Shown: piece after piece, positions 12,601-26,924 of the stretch
Layout of the letters: each line of letters starts with the position of its first letter
Position numbering within the stretch: the first letter of the stretch is position 1
Assembly: GCA_009792885.1 (NCBI GenBank)
Contig: WMCF01000003.1
Location: 14,656,297 to 14,720,296, forward strand
DNA length: 64,000 nt
Source: Eremophila alpestris peregrina
Taxonomy: Eukaryota > Chordata > Aves > Passeriformes > Alaudidae
Direction: 5' to 3'
Translations under genes and position numbers: made by a program
The notes under the pieces: model-generated
Databases searched by the model: none
What the model saw: only the letters and a program-made list of their open reading frames with translations
What the model was told of the DNA's origin: nothing

Positions 12601-15600
12601 TTGAGGAGTCTTTAAGAGTGGTGGGGTGGAGGAGACTGTTCTGATGGTGAAATCATAGAAATAATGGAAAATTTTATTGTTGCAAATTGTACCTTAAGAT
12701 TCTTTGTTTCTGGATTGCCTTCAACAAATGCCATGTTTAAGAAAATGAAATTAAGCTGTTGTGTTGGTTTGTTTCTTTTTTCAGTCTCAGACAGCCTGCT
12801 ATTACATGAGGAGAGGTAACAACAATGCTAATTAAAGGGCAGCAGTGCTTCATTCTGCAGGGCAAATTATTCTCCAGAAAATGGGTCAATTACTTAAAGA
12901 AATTGTTTGCCAGCAGGAGGTGGGAAAAGCCTTTATTCCCACTCCTTACCATCCTTTTGCAGGAAGCACTTCCTACCTCCATAGCAGTTGCAGTACCTTG
13001 TTAAGCTTTCAGATGCCAGAGCCATGTCCTGTAGATGGGGAAATGGCACTTGAGCAAACTTAGATGTGGTCACTTCTGTCCTGCATGTTCCTGTGTGGCT
13101 GCAGATGAGGCAGTGTTCCTGTGGTGTTCCTGGGTTGAACAATACAAGTGGGAGTTCCATTTCAAAACAAAATTTGCTTGATGTGAAAGGTGAAGAGGTA
13201 TGGTATATATCCTTACTTCTTTTGAAAGTTTGATCATCTAGTTAGCTAATGTTTTCCAACATAAACAGCATTGCCTGCTTGTGGCTTGCTTGGTACAGGT
13301 TTCTAAAGGGTCCCTTCTCAGATCTGCTTCCTGTATGTGTTTTAGTATTCTCTGGTGGCTTTATCAGCTGACCATGCTGCTTGCTTTAGCTCTGCAGGCT
13401 CAGTACAGACTGGGTGAGGGAGCAGAGGGCAGGTTAGCTGTGTGTGTCAGAAACAAACTGGTCTGCTTTTCACATTTCTGTTATGATATGTGAGGCAGGA
13501 GTACCCAGATGGTTCCTGAGTTCCCAGGTAAGGTGGCTGTGCAGGCGACTACAAAAAGCCTTGAAAGAAAGCCAGACTGGGCAAAGGCTTTGGCTCTGCA
13601 GGAGCAGATTACCAACATCTGTGCCAATTCAGAACAACGCTCTCTTTCTGGTTAGTCAGAGCACTACATTCCTGGTTGTAAATGATACACCCAATAATGT
13701 CTACTGTGATCCAGAGCTTATGCACCTTGCAGTCCAGCTAAAATGAGTGTAAAAGGCTTTGCAGGTGCATGCTGCTCGTTAACATGTCCTCAGAGGCGAA
13801 ATAAAAGCTAGACTGCTTTAGAGATTTGTTCGTAGGTGTATCTGAATGAGCATACCTATCAGTTACTAGGTCAGAGGTGTCTAGTCATTGCATAAAAGAG
13901 GGAAGTGTTTTATGTTACTCTTTCTTTTGTTCTGGATTTTTGTTGGTGTCAGTGCACAGGAGTCCACAACCTTATTTCAAAAATCCCCCGCCCTCACATG
14001 CTTGTGTCAAAGCTGGATTAAATGACTGAGGGAATCTTCCCTACCACAAATGCTGTCCTGCTTTCATTGCATAAGATCCAAGCATTAGTAGTCACTAGGT
14101 GAGTGTTAATAGCATGGCATGGTGAAACTGCTGTTTGACTTCTTCCTTGCTGGATCTTTGCTCTCAGGTGTGCCATTTATTTGAGGTAGCCTGTATGAAG
14201 AACTTCTGTGGAGCATCTCTCTGTCCTGTTTTCATGATTCTGCTTGGAGCATGATGGAGTACTTCTGAGAAGGGGACCTCTCTCTTTAGTCTGGGTAGCT
14301 CTGGCATAGTGCTGTATGTACTGCCAAGTACCTTCTGAGGTTGGGGAGTTCTGTTTTGGTTTATTTCTTTCATCCAGAATACATGCACAGATGATGATCC
14401 AACTCATTTGGCTCCACCAGCGTAATCTGGACTGAGAAATCTTGGCTGGGGCTGTGTCTATGCAGAGCTCTAGGTAGTCATTCCTCTCTGCTTGCAGCAG
14501 AGTGTTCCTGATGGAAGTGGTATATTTGGCTGTTTCCTCTCCTGCTAGCTGACCTAGCAAAGCTGGACCTGCTTAACCCATGGGACACTTTGAGCCATGT
14601 ATTTTCTTTGTATTTTGTATTAGCAGAGGCTTATGGTAAGAATGCTTCCAGTAAGTTCTAGAAGAAGAGTTATTTATATTTGTAATTTCTGGCATTTTTA
14701 AGATGTGTATAGTGGTATGGTAGGTACCACGTGATTTGGTTTATTTTGATCCAGCAGTTCTTTCCAAGGCACACCTCACAATTAAGCTTTTAATTGGACA
14801 TCAGCTTGTACAGGAGCTTCAGGATGTAGGGCACAGTTTATAAAAATGCTTGAATGTCTTACTAGGGAGAGGAGAGCTGCTGTTAAGGTAATGTAATGAT
14901 TCTTTAGCAATACTGAGCTTGCTTTTCCTTCGTTGCTTAATACTTTGCCATGGAGATGAGATACTTTCCAAACCATCAGCCTCAGGCGCTTGAGCTGACA
15001 GAGGTTAGCATGGTATTAGGAGTGCCCTGGGTAGCTAAGCCATTTCTTGTTCAGTGGATTACTAAGGTGCATATAGAAAGAAGACAATTCATTATGTTGT
15101 ATTATGTTGCCTTATTAAATTGTGAATGTACGAAAGGTCAACTTCTAGAATCCAGGTCCTTCTCTTAGACAGTTACTCCAAGTTGGGGTATGTTGCCTTG
15201 TGTGTGGGGCAGTGGGATTAGGTTTTTTGTTTTATTTTTTCTTTCCCCAGCTACATATCAGACGTAGAATGTAGGAAAGTGTCCCATTCTGATATGAGAA
15301 ATGTAATTTCCTTGGTTTGAGAAACAAGGACTGGACAATGTCATGACAATGATGAACATTTGCTATGCTTACATTTTGAGTACTAAAAAGCTGTAAGTGC
15401 TAACACCAGCACTTCCACTGTGTCTTTCATTTGAGAATCTCTCTGTTCTTAATGAATTTTCAGTGTGTCTCTGTGAGGCTGGTATTATTAGTGTCATTTT
15501 GCAGACAAGCAGATAAAGTAAAATGCTTGTATAAGCACATTCAGCAAGCCAGGAAAAGCAGGAATAAAATTCAGGAATACTAATGTTTCAACCTGGTTTT

Positions 15601-18600
15601 GAGCTACTGTCTTGTACTTTTTTTTCCCCAAAAACAAAGACATGGATTTTGGTAGCTTTCCTGCCCCCATCCCCCTCTATTTTTTTTCCCATTGGGTTAG
15701 GCTGCATAAAAGCGAGACATTATTATGCAACATATCTAAGTGTGCATGTGATACTTGAAAAAATGGTAATCAGATAAGTTGCCAGGCAACAGTACCCTGC
15801 CTTCAATTACCAAAAAGCCAGTGAGTGTGCTTTCATGATATAACATGGATTCTGTATTTCTTCATAAAGAAAGTGTAGGTGGAGTTTTGTAAGAGTTGCT
15901 CCTTTTTAACTCATCTCCTGCTTAATCTGCCAAATTGTGAGGTCAGATTTGACGCCAGTTTTAGAGAAAAGTATTCACCAAACCTGAAATCAACAACAAC
16001 AAAGTTAGATAAGCTCTCAAAGCTAATGAACAGTATGTGAGCATATATGAGTAAATGACCACTAGCTGTGATGGGTTTGTGTTTGATGGTTCAACAGCTT
16101 ACAACAAGTAGGTCAGAGCTCATCCTTGGGGTCATGAAAATGAAGAAAATGGTTGAGAGATTTATGTTAAAAGGTAGATAGCAGGGATACATGGCAAGCT
16201 GTGAGAAGTATTAAAACACTCACAGTAACCCTTTAGCCCAAAAATACTTATTTTTGGTAATTCATGGTAATCGTAATTCATGAAAACATGAACATAAATC
16301 CAGCTGGCTCATTTTCATTGCCTTTGCAGAAGCAGAATGGAAGGCACATAAGCAGGGATGAATGTACACAGAGAAAAAAGTGATAGTCTAATAATGAAAG
16401 ACAGCATGAGGGAATTCAGTAGTGTGTTTGTTTGAAACATGAGTTTAATTTATTTTTCAAAGATATTGCAAGATAACAACAGCAAAAAATAAAGACTCTT
16501 GGAAGCTATTTAAATGCATTTTTGGTTTTGGCAATGAATAGCCACAGAAACATTTGCAGAGACTGTAGTTGTGTGGGGATGCTTGCATCTGCCCAAGCCT
16601 CTTCCACTATTGGGTGGTGACTTGGCTTTTAGAAGAAATCTAAAACTACAGAGGTCTAATGTAGGCTGTCTCAGGGCTTTGACAGAAGTTTTCAGTAGAA
16701 ATAGGGGACCTACCTAGATATATCTAGGAAAGGATGCACAAAACCTTGAAATAACTTGTTTGCCTTGGGTAACTGCAAGTTGTTGTTTTACAGAGTTGGT
16801 TTTCCAATTTTTTTTTTTGTTGTTCCAGAAGGAGCAAAAAGCATTTTTATTTCAGGAGATGAGGGACTGTGTCCCATGTGTCTCTCTGCAGTATTTCAGT
16901 CCAGTGTAGGAACAGGTTCAGAAGTCCTCATCAAGAGACATGGTGGGACTTTAGTTTAAAGGGAAATATACATCATCCTCTGTGTAAGTCCTGCCAAAAC
17001 AGAGCGAGTTTCTGAGAAGACACATACTCACTTTCTGTTTCCAAATTTGGCACTTTCTTCCCAGGAGAATCCCAGATAAGTCACAGAGCAATGTTGTGAC
17101 TTGATTTTTCTGTTGCTCAACTTGTCACCAGTTGGTTGCATAGACCTGAGCTTTGCAGAGAACTATAGAAATAATGAAGGGATGTAAATACTAAAACAGA
17201 CAGTTGAAGGAGCACACAACTAACCTCTTTCCAGTTAGGAATTTGCTTTCCTTTTAGTTTGCTTTTCTTTGTATTCTCATTTGATGAGCAGTACTGCTAG
17301 ATTATGCTCATGTGCACTCCCCAACCTGCTGACACCAGGAATGTTGGTGTCTGTGTCAGAGGTACAGTGAGAGCAGGAAGTGCTCTGGAAAGTTTGAGAT
17401 TTTAGTTTTTAACTAGTTTTGTGTATGCAAGTCGATGTTCACACTGCTCTAACTGTTTTTTTTTTTTTTGTTTCTTACTACAAACACTACACATTTTTAA
17501 TTGTTAGTATTTTGACACAGGAAGTCCACTTATATACAAAATAAAAACCAAATCCTGTTTTCTGAACAGCTTAAGGTTTGTATTCATCATGTGAGCCTTA
17601 GGGTCAAATCTTTCTCTTCAGCCCTGCTGCTCTGCTCAGGTGTATTATGACATAGTCTTTGCTAATGAAGTTTTCTTCAATGAAAGTGTTTTCTTTCAAG
17701 TGTAGATACATTTGTAACCAAAGGAATGATTTCTCTAGCAGTTTGTGTTCAAAGTAATTAAGTGTTTTGTGAAAAGGGAACTTCTTCCTGCTGAGCTGTG
17801 TGCTGTGAGCCAAATCTGAGAGGTGATGATACAGCTGGAAACTAGCAGTCTTTAGGGTAGCATGGGGTAGCATTCAGAGGGCTGATAAGTTCCTTGGTGT
17901 GGCTCCAGGGGAAGCCCCATGGGTGGCCTGAGCTCTGGTGCCAGGGAAAGGATGGACTGAGCAGGACTGTGTTGTTCTTAAGTTAGGTTGGCTTGAAGCC
18001 TTTTGTAATGTTTGTGTTTTTGTGTTAAGGAGTTGGGAGTGTGTTGCAGTTGCTTATTTTGTATGATTTTGTTCCTCAGTATTTTACATATCAAATTATA
18101 TACAAGTATGTCTATGTAGAAAGCTATCTCAGTGTTCTTGTGATTCAAGGGAAATACCTTTTGAAATTTTGTTTGCATATGTCTGATAAATAGTTCAATA
18201 GCAATCTATGGCAAATATCCAACTGTGGCAAAAGGCATATAAGGAAAATGGATTATGTGCAAATAATTTTTAGGAACATTGATGTGACAACAATTTATAC
18301 CAAAGCTAGACAACAAACAAGTACTTTCCCAGTCTGATATACAAATGTGTAGCTAGTAAAATAGCAACTTTCTCATTATAGGAGAGAATCCAAAGTCAAG
18401 CTTCAGTGCATAGGCAGAAGGTTCTAGATATGTCTAAATAATACCCACATTACATTGTTTTAATTAGTGGGTTTTTGCTCTTCATTGCTACATTAATCTC
18501 GTTGGGAAGATTTTTTGGGAGGAGGATTGGTTGTTTAATCTACATTTTTAATTGGAGTGGTTTTGTAGTTCTGTGTCATTCAAATGAAAACAGTGTAGGC

Positions 18601-19601
18601 TTGGTTTGTTTATTAAGGATTCCTCTTTGATTTTGGTGCTCAAAAATGCTGAGATTCATTGGGATAACATGAAGAACTCATTTGTTACACAGTCTGACAT
18701 ATAAATGTCCTTGCATTAACTTCTTCATATGCAATTAATCCAGAAAAATAATATGTATAGACAAGCCCTTGGGTTGTAAGATCTGTGAGGCTGATATAAA
18801 TAAGGTGTTGGATTCTTGTGTGTTGAAGCTGTCACCTCAAGGCATGACTTCTGTGAAAATCAGGAATGTGGCATCCTAAATGTCTGCATTTGAAGAGAAG
18901 GAGAGCCCCAGCTCATGGGTTCCACTTGCTTGCATCATGCAGCTATGCTGCCTGAGCCCAACATAGAGGTGAAAGGCAGTCAGATCCCTGGAGCAGGGAT
19001 GTCAGTGCCAGTGCCCCCAGGAACAGATTGGGGTGCTGGGTGGGTGGCAGTGGCAAGAGCCTGCTTACATGAAGTCCACACTCTGTCCTGGAATGGGAAA
19101 GAGAGAAGAAAAGTGTGTTGATTGGAGAAGTGAGGATGAGAGGAGATTGGGGAACATAAGGAAGCATTGTTAGGAGAGATAGGATGGGGGTGGAAAGGTG
19201 TCAGCAATGAAACTTACTTTAAAAATGGAAACATTGATGGGGAAAATAGAGGTAAAGCAATTTCTGGCAGACCCTCCAAGGGTTAATTGAACCTTGGCTG
19301 AGACGGTAGCAGTGAACCTTTGGTCACTGACAGCAGTGAAGTTGCTCTGTGTGTTTGCTGTGGCTGAGATCCAGAAGGACAGTGGAGAGCAGAAAGGCTG
19401 AGCCTCACCCGAGGAGAGGCAGCTGTCAGGGTGCCGCCCTGGGCAAGGAGCAGGCACAGGTGCTGTGTGGGGCCTCTGAAGAAGTCAGGTTTTTCAGGAC
19501 CCAATGTACTGGAGCTAAGCTTGTTATATAGCTTGTTCAGTGTTTAAAACCTCTCTTGCATTGTGCTGGATTAAGATTAAAATGTACTTTTTTTGGTTTA
19601 G
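9651..19601 (+). other. Inferred TMEM229B intron 1, proximal part
   Basis: Non-coding sequence starts with a poly-T run near 9700. Apart from two weak MIR-like relics (about 10985-11060 and 15430-15585), I recognise no repeat or exon. The ORFs (up to 149 codons, for example at 11989-12438 on the - strand) resemble no family I know. Confidence 0.5.
15430..15585 (+). mobile_element. MIR/CORE-SINE-like relic
   Basis: The order 'tgtgaggctggtattatta', 'cattttgcagacaagcaga', 'cattcagcaagccagg' and 'gcaggaataaaattcagga' parallels the 3' half of MIR-type SINEs (gaggtaggtattatta, cattttacagatgagga, cacacagcaag, aatagaacccagga). It is an ancient copy with many substitutions. The family assignment comes from memory of the consensus and the edges are approximate. 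Confidence 0.5.
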
Positions 19602-19770
19602 GAAGGCTGTCTGGTTGCTGTATTAGCTGTCGGTCACACGCACCTGGGCTGAAAACGGCTGGCATCTGAAGGCCTTGGACTTGCTGGAGGCAGCCTGGTC
19701 TACCTGCGGATGTTGTGAATTAGGAGCTGGCCAGAGAGTGGGAGAGCTCCAGGATCCCTCCCCGGAAGAG
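19602..19770 (+). other. Candidate untranslated exon in TMEM229B intron 1
   Basis: A 169-bp block sits between a good acceptor (tactttttttggtttag at 19601) and a strong donor (gaagag/gtaagg at 19771). It is locally richer in CpG than its flanks. Its first ATG (near 19709) meets a stop after two codons, so it would be a 5' UTR or non-coding exon. Mammalian TMEM229B transcripts use several 5' UTR exons, which makes this reasonable, but no transcript supports it here. Confidence 0.3.
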
Positions 19771-22700
19771 GTAAGGTCTGGAGGCTAGAACTGGCGGGAC
19801 TGCAACTGTAGACCAGAAAAACAGAGCAGTTGCCTGATACAGAGCTGACTGCATTCTAGATGGGACCTTTGAAATTAAAGTATGTAGAGTGCAAGTTATT
19901 TCCATCAGTTTAAACCTCAAGTTGTTTTCTGGAGGTGTAAGATTGCCATTTGCACATATCACCCTTGATTTCTGTCTGCTGTGAGTCACATCATTCTGAT
20001 TGCTTCTAATTTATGCAGCCAAACTTTTCAGTGTTTTTATCTCTTTAAAACCTCATACTTTGTTAGCCTTAGGCAGATAAAACAATCAGGACAGTGGAGC
20101 AGGATCTCTGAGCTAAACCAGAGCAGTAGGTAAAGAGCAGGGGGGTGCTGTCTCCTGTGAAAGCACAGGTGTGAGTCGGATGATGAGGAATCTATTCCTG
20201 GCCCTAACAAGCAGTGCAGTCGCTGCACCTGATTCACCAGTGTGTTACTCTACTAATCTTCACCTCATCTTGCCACTCTACTGTATGCTGTGGCAGTCAG
20301 TTACACTTCCACAGGGTGCATGTAAACTGCTGTCAATTTGGAAGGGTGATTTATATCCCAGAGCAAAACTTTCTATTGATTCTGATTAGTGGGGTGGACA
20401 TTGTGCAACCAGAAAAATTTCCAGACCTGCAGCATTTTTGACGCACTCTTTGTGTCTGCAGTATGTGGCATGGTTCAGGCTACAATATTGTTTTCTCTTT
20501 TGTGGATCAGCTTTCCTAGGTAGGTTGTGCACAGTACTTTATTTCTAGCTGGGAACTCACTTTGAATATGTAGATGCCACATGTATAAACATGTAGCACC
20601 ATCATCCCTCAGTCTGTCCTGTCTCAGGTGTCTCATTACCCTCTCCTAGTTGCAGTGCTCAGGAGATTCTGTGTTGGGCTATTCTGTTGTCCCACTCCTC
20701 TGGGTATTCTTGCTGATTGACCCCTGATCCTCTCTGAGACTGGGGATCAGTCAGATGCTGAAGGAAAGCAGTAGACTTAATTGTGGCAGTGCTAACAGTG
20801 TGGATAAGCAGGGTCAGCTCCTGCCTAGAGCTCCAGGTGTGACTTTGCTGCCCATTGTGTAGCTGATTACAGGGCTTCAGTTGGTCACCAAGTGTCATCT
20901 ATTGAGTGGCAAAGTCCAGAGCAGTGCTGCAATGTTATAACAAAGCAAGCGTCAGCGGCTTCCTGAGAAGGCAGCTGGTGATGGACTGAGCTTTGTAGAG
21001 TCCAGCTGTTATGTCAGTGATGCAGCCATGAGTATTTCTGAAGAAAGCTGTGTCTGGCAAGTGCTCTGGTGTGTGGTACTATTGCTGTGAGCAGAGCAAA
21101 TGCTGCTTCTTGCCTGTCCTCAAGAACCATCGAATGTAGCGCGGGAGTCTCCTATTACTGTTACAACAGAAACCCAGCTTTGCCGTATGGGCACCACGCA
21201 GATCCATTGGCAGCAGAACAAGACTATGAATTATTCATTCCTCCAATGCCTCCTGTAGGTTCCATCCACTCAGGCTGTTCAGGATGCTGTCTGTTGGAGA
21301 TGCAGACAGATCTGCTTTCAAAGCCATGGGGACAAGACCATGCAGACTGTTATCACCACTCTTGAGCTTGTCCTTCATTAAACTGACTTGGGCATTGTTG
21401 CAACATCCTTGAGGACACAGAGGTAACCTATTATCATCCCGTGGGCTGTTGGTAGGAATACTAGTAACACCAGTGAACTTGGGACACATCTGGTAATGCC
21501 AGCCTAGAATTGTCTGTGAGGTGAGGGCAATGAGTTAGGAGCAAGATGGAAGCCCTGGCTGCTCTGGCCCATTTTTCAAAAGGGAGATGGGAGAGCTGCA
21601 TCTTTTGTGTAGCATTGCTTAGGTTTTTGTAAGAGAACTTAGACTATGTCAGTTTGTTCCAAGCTCCCTCTTGCTGGGAAGCCAAAGTGTCCTCTTTTAA
21701 AAGTTCCCTGAGGACAGGCAGGATTTTTCTGCCCATGCAGAGTGCTCTAGTGGAGATGATTGTATTTAAATGGCTGTTTGGGAGCATCTGTAACACATAG
21801 TTTTTCTCAACTCCTTTACTATGAGGCATTTGTCTATGTAATACAGCTGGCAGTTGAATTTGAGAAGCACTGAAGACTTATGGAGTTGCAGAGGTTCAAT
21901 TCTCCTCCAGCTCTTCCATGAACTGCTGTGGGCTCAGGTAAGAGGTGCCCACTGTGAGAGAAGGTGTTGCTGAAGGTTTGTTCAGAAGCTGTTCTTCAGC
22001 ATAAAATGAACATACTTAGATGCTGAGGAGTTTTAACTAATTTTTTGCTTTTTTTCTTCCCACTGGTTGTTATGAAGGTTCCTTCTGCCATTTTGCATAC
22101 CCAGGCTGCACTGTCTGTGCCATATTGCAGATTTTTGAGCATTTGCCCCCATTTTCCTTCTGCATCTCTTAGAGTTGCTCTTTTGCTGAGATGTATTTTG
22201 ATTTTTAGTGTGGGAAAAGCTAGCAAAAGCTGTAGAAATGATGGTTTTCTTAAAGCAGAAGTTCAACCTTTGGATTTATAGCTGTCTTGCAATGTGCCCT
22301 ACTGCATTTTGAGAGCACTTCAAATGTTCTTAAAGAGCTTCTTGGAAAGGAAGGGAATGTTACTTCTGTCAAAACAAGACACTGTAGCTTGTGTTCAGAA
22401 CAGTTTTCAGCTTCTCATTATGTCAGCCAGCTGGATATGCCCTCGAGTGAGTCACCTTTGGAGCTGTCCTAGTCCAGATGCTGAGAGAAACTGTGGAGGC
22501 TAAGATGAAATCCCAGACTGCGTTTGAAGAGTCCCCACTAAAAAAAGTGGTGGCAGCATGCTGAGGGGAATGGCTGCCCTGCTGGGTTGAGAGGCTGGGT
22601 AGATTTCACAGAGAGAGCTGCCAAGGAAGAAAGGGTCTTGCCCCAAGTGAGAAGGCAATAAACTGGAAGCCTACCTTTTCTTTGTTTTCCATCAGTGACA

Positions 22701-25700
22701 GAAGTAGACAAACAGAGCACGCAATGGATTTGTGGTTTCCATAGTGATGTAGCTATGGAAGCTTTTGTGCAGCTGAGCTTTGCCCTCTCTGCAATCACAC
22801 TTGAAGGCTAGGAGTGTTCAGCTTTCCTGCCAGGGAAATGTAAGTATGTATCAAACATGGAACTGGCTGAAAATGCAGCTGCATTTTCATGAATTGTTAT
22901 GTTTGTTATGTTACCTGAATATGTGGATGTTTAGAAGCTCAGCTCATTTCTTCTTTATCTGTTGTTCTGCATTGGAACAGTGCATCCAGCTGTACTGATA
23001 CCACACTGATGCCACAGTTCTTGCTGCACCAGGCAGTGATATATTGACCCCTGTCCTTAGCTTTCTGTCAGCTGTGTATACACACACATCCCACAACAGT
23101 GGTGCCTGTGACTCTGCAGCCACACTGATTTCAAACATGGACTGGTCAGGAAACATATATGTAACTCTTTCAGGGCCCGCTAACTGGTCAAACACCATGC
23201 TGGGAAACTTGACAGGTGAACTTCATGCTGTTCATAGACATCAACTCTCTTGTCCCTGTACCTGACATTACATCATGCTTTATTTTAATGGCCATTTTGA
23301 GAGTGTTTTAGTAGTCAAAAATACATGATTTTTGGGAAATTTTTGCATGTGGAGAGAGCTGTTTCTGACTGTGAATGGTTGATAAATTCTGGCTTTCAAA
23401 ACAAGTTGGAGGTGGAATTTTTCAGCATCTTAGTGATGAGATTACCAGTGGGTTCTAGAGGCAGGGGAAGGAAAATGCTCAATGTGAATGTTGCATGCAC
23501 ACATCAGGCAGTTATGCACATACTAGTCCTGCACACACACTTGCATTTTCCAGTCTTCATGGTTCACAGGCATTTGTGCCTCATCTTCCTCTGTTTTACT
23601 TGTACTGCTGCTGGATGCTTTCTTGCTGTCTCCCTGAACAAATCTCCCTTACCTTCAGCATTTGTTTTGCTTGTCTAATGGATGTAATGGGTCATCTGTT
23701 CCCTTTGTAGAAAGGAATGTTAATTATTTTCAGAAGGCTAATTAGGTTGCTAATGAGAAACTCAACTGCAGAAATATTTCCTTTAATTACTCACTCTTAA
23801 GTGCTGTACAGAGAAGCTTATTGAATATGCTGTTAAATACAAATGCTTGTATCTGGTTTAAAGATGCACCTTCAGGCTCCCTGAAAGAAATATTTTGGTA
23901 GACTTGGGAATCCATGTGACACAGATGACTGAGCAAATGAGACTGATGCTAAGAGCTGCCTAGTTGTGCAGCCTTTTTGACTGCACCTCAATTTGGCACT
24001 TCTGGTAGTGACTGGATGCAGTTGCTCTTTGTATTTCAGTTTTCCTGATGACTTTTGTCAGTGTAGGTAACTATTTTTGCTACCTGCCAGCCCAATCTAT
24101 AATTAGATGCAACTCTCACACCAAATAATTTAACCTAATCAGCCAGATGGCAGTCAGAGGCACAGAGAGGTGGAGTGACATGTCCAAGGTCACATTGCAG
24201 ATCATGGCAAACCTAGTAATAAAGCAGAGGTTTCATCAGTCAGTCCTGTGTTAGTTCACTGCACTATTTGCCCCTTGTGCCTCTCTTAGGGCCAGCATAG
24301 CTCATTAGAAGACTTGCATCAGCTTGCATGTTGCTTCATGAGGCAGCACAGCTGCTCAACAGCCCCATTTATGTAGCCACCTTGGCACTGACTTAGGAAG
24401 GTCCTTTTGCTTCTCCATCTGAGTCCTGTCTTCTACTTGCTTCACTTCCTTGTTGTGGGGATACCAAAATTAGACAGAAAATAAACTTTCCAACCCAATT
24501 TGAAATATTAGAAAGCAGGCATTTTTTATCACAGTGCTGGACACTTCCAGGGGATATCTCCTCTAATCAAATGTGTATCGAGAAACTTTACCACAAGGTA
24601 TTATTCCATCATGATTATACACACTCAGTACAATGTACTTCTTAACTAATACATAAACATCACTTTCCCCAGATCTAATTTGCATTCATCTGCCTCCTAC
24701 TGGAAGGCCTTTTATGGTCCTGGAGGGTCATCTAAAGGGTTCTCTGGTTGTAGTTACTCAGTGCCCAAATTTGACCATTCCTTGAACTTTTCTTTGGGCA
24801 ATTGTGTGGCTTCTTGTTACATAACTTGCCAAAACCCCTAGTATATTCCTAATCTTCTGTTTATCCACTGGTTCCAGCTACCTTTATCATCTTGTGAGCA
24901 TATTTTTACATTCTTTTATATTGTTTTTGCTAGTTAGCCTTTAAGTAACATCTACCAACTTTAGGGGAACTGAAAGTTTTTATTCTTTGTTTTATCTATC
25001 AGTCTCAATGCCTTTTAGAATTGCTTTGGGAGAGCTACTGTAGTCTAGGTGATTGATATTTTAGTTTTAGTACTCTGAGGATGAAAGTTGGAGTGGATCT
25101 CTAACATTCTCTGCTTTTTGACTGATGAGCCTTCCTGCAGCTCTGTAGAAGAGCTTCACGTTTTTCCAGCATCCTCTAATGTCCAGTCTGTTCTTAACCA
25201 GACTCTTGGAACATTTTACATGCTGGGGCTGTACTAGGGAAGATGTATGGGAAGGCTGCTGAATGGGGACTGCTTCCATTCATAAGAGGATGCTCCTTAT
25301 TCTTTTATATACTGGTCATTGTAAACTCAGGAGAAGGAAGGAAGATCTGTCAATGTTGTGGGTGCAGAACTTTGCATCTTGTACTGTGCTGCCAGAGTAT
25401 CTAAGTGTAGGTGGCTCAGAAGGGCTACTTAGACATAGGAAATGCCCAAGAAAACTACTATCACCATGGAATGGCAGAAGTCACCCTCCATCTCATTTCA
25501 GGCACAGATGTACGCTGCTAGAACTTTTATCTGTGTGCCACACATGCAGCACTGCCGTGGCTGAGGCACATTAATTTAAAAATTCACTTTGCATATGTAA
25601 TATTTAAGTTAACTTTGCATATCTTTACAGCTGTGGGAGCTCTCAGAGACAGTGAAGATACAGTGAAGCAAGTTGCTTAGCTGCAGTGTAATCTGGCTTC

Positions 25701-26920
25701 TAAATTAGTACAAGCCTATGCAAAACAAGCACACTTGAAAATGTTAACACTTTGAACACCTTGGCATTGCTGTGAGCTGTTGTACAGATAGTGCAGTTTG
25801 GTCTATGTGTAATGTGATGGGCTTGTTGCATGTATCAAGACTAGTTATATTATGGAATGATATTTAGATTGTTTTAGCAGGAGACAAAAACTTACACTGC
25901 TGGTAAAATGAGAAAGAATGTATTGCTTAATATCTAGTGTTTGTCATAGAAGTTCTGGTATGCTGCAGGTTTCTGTACATCTAAAAAGGAATGGGTAACT
26001 GACCAGAGTGTGTGTCTCCAGGACTGCCAATAGTGGATGAACAATTCAGGCACGAAAATGACAACTCTTAAGCATCTTACATAAACATGGACAAGAAAAC
26101 ATATGGTGCCTCTCTGGTTCTATTTGGTTTGGGTCACCTGATGCTCTGTTTGTTGAGCAGATTTTAAAGATGGCTTAAAAAGAATATAAGGTTTGGGGCT
26201 TTTGAAGAGGGTTATTTTTGGTATGAGCAGTATCAAACCATTTTACTTAAAACGGAGGAATTATTTTCTAGTCTTAGTACAAGACAGTTCCCAACACACA
26301 GATGAGAACTGGCATCTTTGTTAAACTGGCATTTTGCCCAGAAGGAAAGCAAGATAAAGAAACAAATCTTGTTTGATAAGACCTGAAATTACCCTATGTA
26401 ACCTCAAGTATTTCATGGAGGTGAATAAATCAGGTACTGGAAAGATGCAGGAAAGATAGCATCAGGAATGATCAAACTCCACTTTTGTCTTCAGAATGTG
26501 CCCATCTCTAGCTGCCTTCACAGGCTCTAGTAACTACAAATGGGAGCCTGTAGGGAAACAAAGCTTGTTAATGAAGGTACTTTTGTTAAGTGCCTGAAAT
26601 TCATTCATTTATTTGGACCTCTGTGTGCATGTGTGGATGAAATGTTTATAAAAAATTCAAAATCTAGTAAAACCATGTCATGCGAATAATTAATTTGTTA
26701 GAATGGTATCATGGTGCAGTAGTAGTGTAATGCACATTACTGGAGGTGAACAAACAAGTCAGTGTCAGAAGTGCATTTCAGTCAGTGAGAGCTCAGTATC
26801 TGCTCAAAGGAGAGATCAGTTCCTCACTGCTTAAACAACTGCTAAATAACAGTGCCTCCTAAAATAACAACCAGTTGTTTAGAGTGTATCTGTAAACTTT
26901 ACTTGAGATGGTAGAATGAA
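19771..26920 (+). other. Inferred TMEM229B intron 1, middle part
   Basis: No recognisable exon was found. A segment around 21115-21240 has more CpG than its flanks and an open + strand frame, but the peptide matches nothing I know and is not annotated as coding. A MIR-like relic lies at about 24150-24275. Confidence 0.5.
24150..24275 (+). mobile_element. MIR/CORE-SINE-like relic
   Basis: The string 'gaggcacagagaggtggagtgacatgtccaaggtcacattgcag', read in pieces, closely follows the MIR core and 3' segment (gaggcacagagaggtt-aagtgacttgcccaaggtcacacagc). It is followed by a degraded 'gcaga..' and '..gttcactgcacta' end. This is the clearest of the MIR-like relics in the window. Confidence 0.65.
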
Positions 26921-26924
26921 AGCT

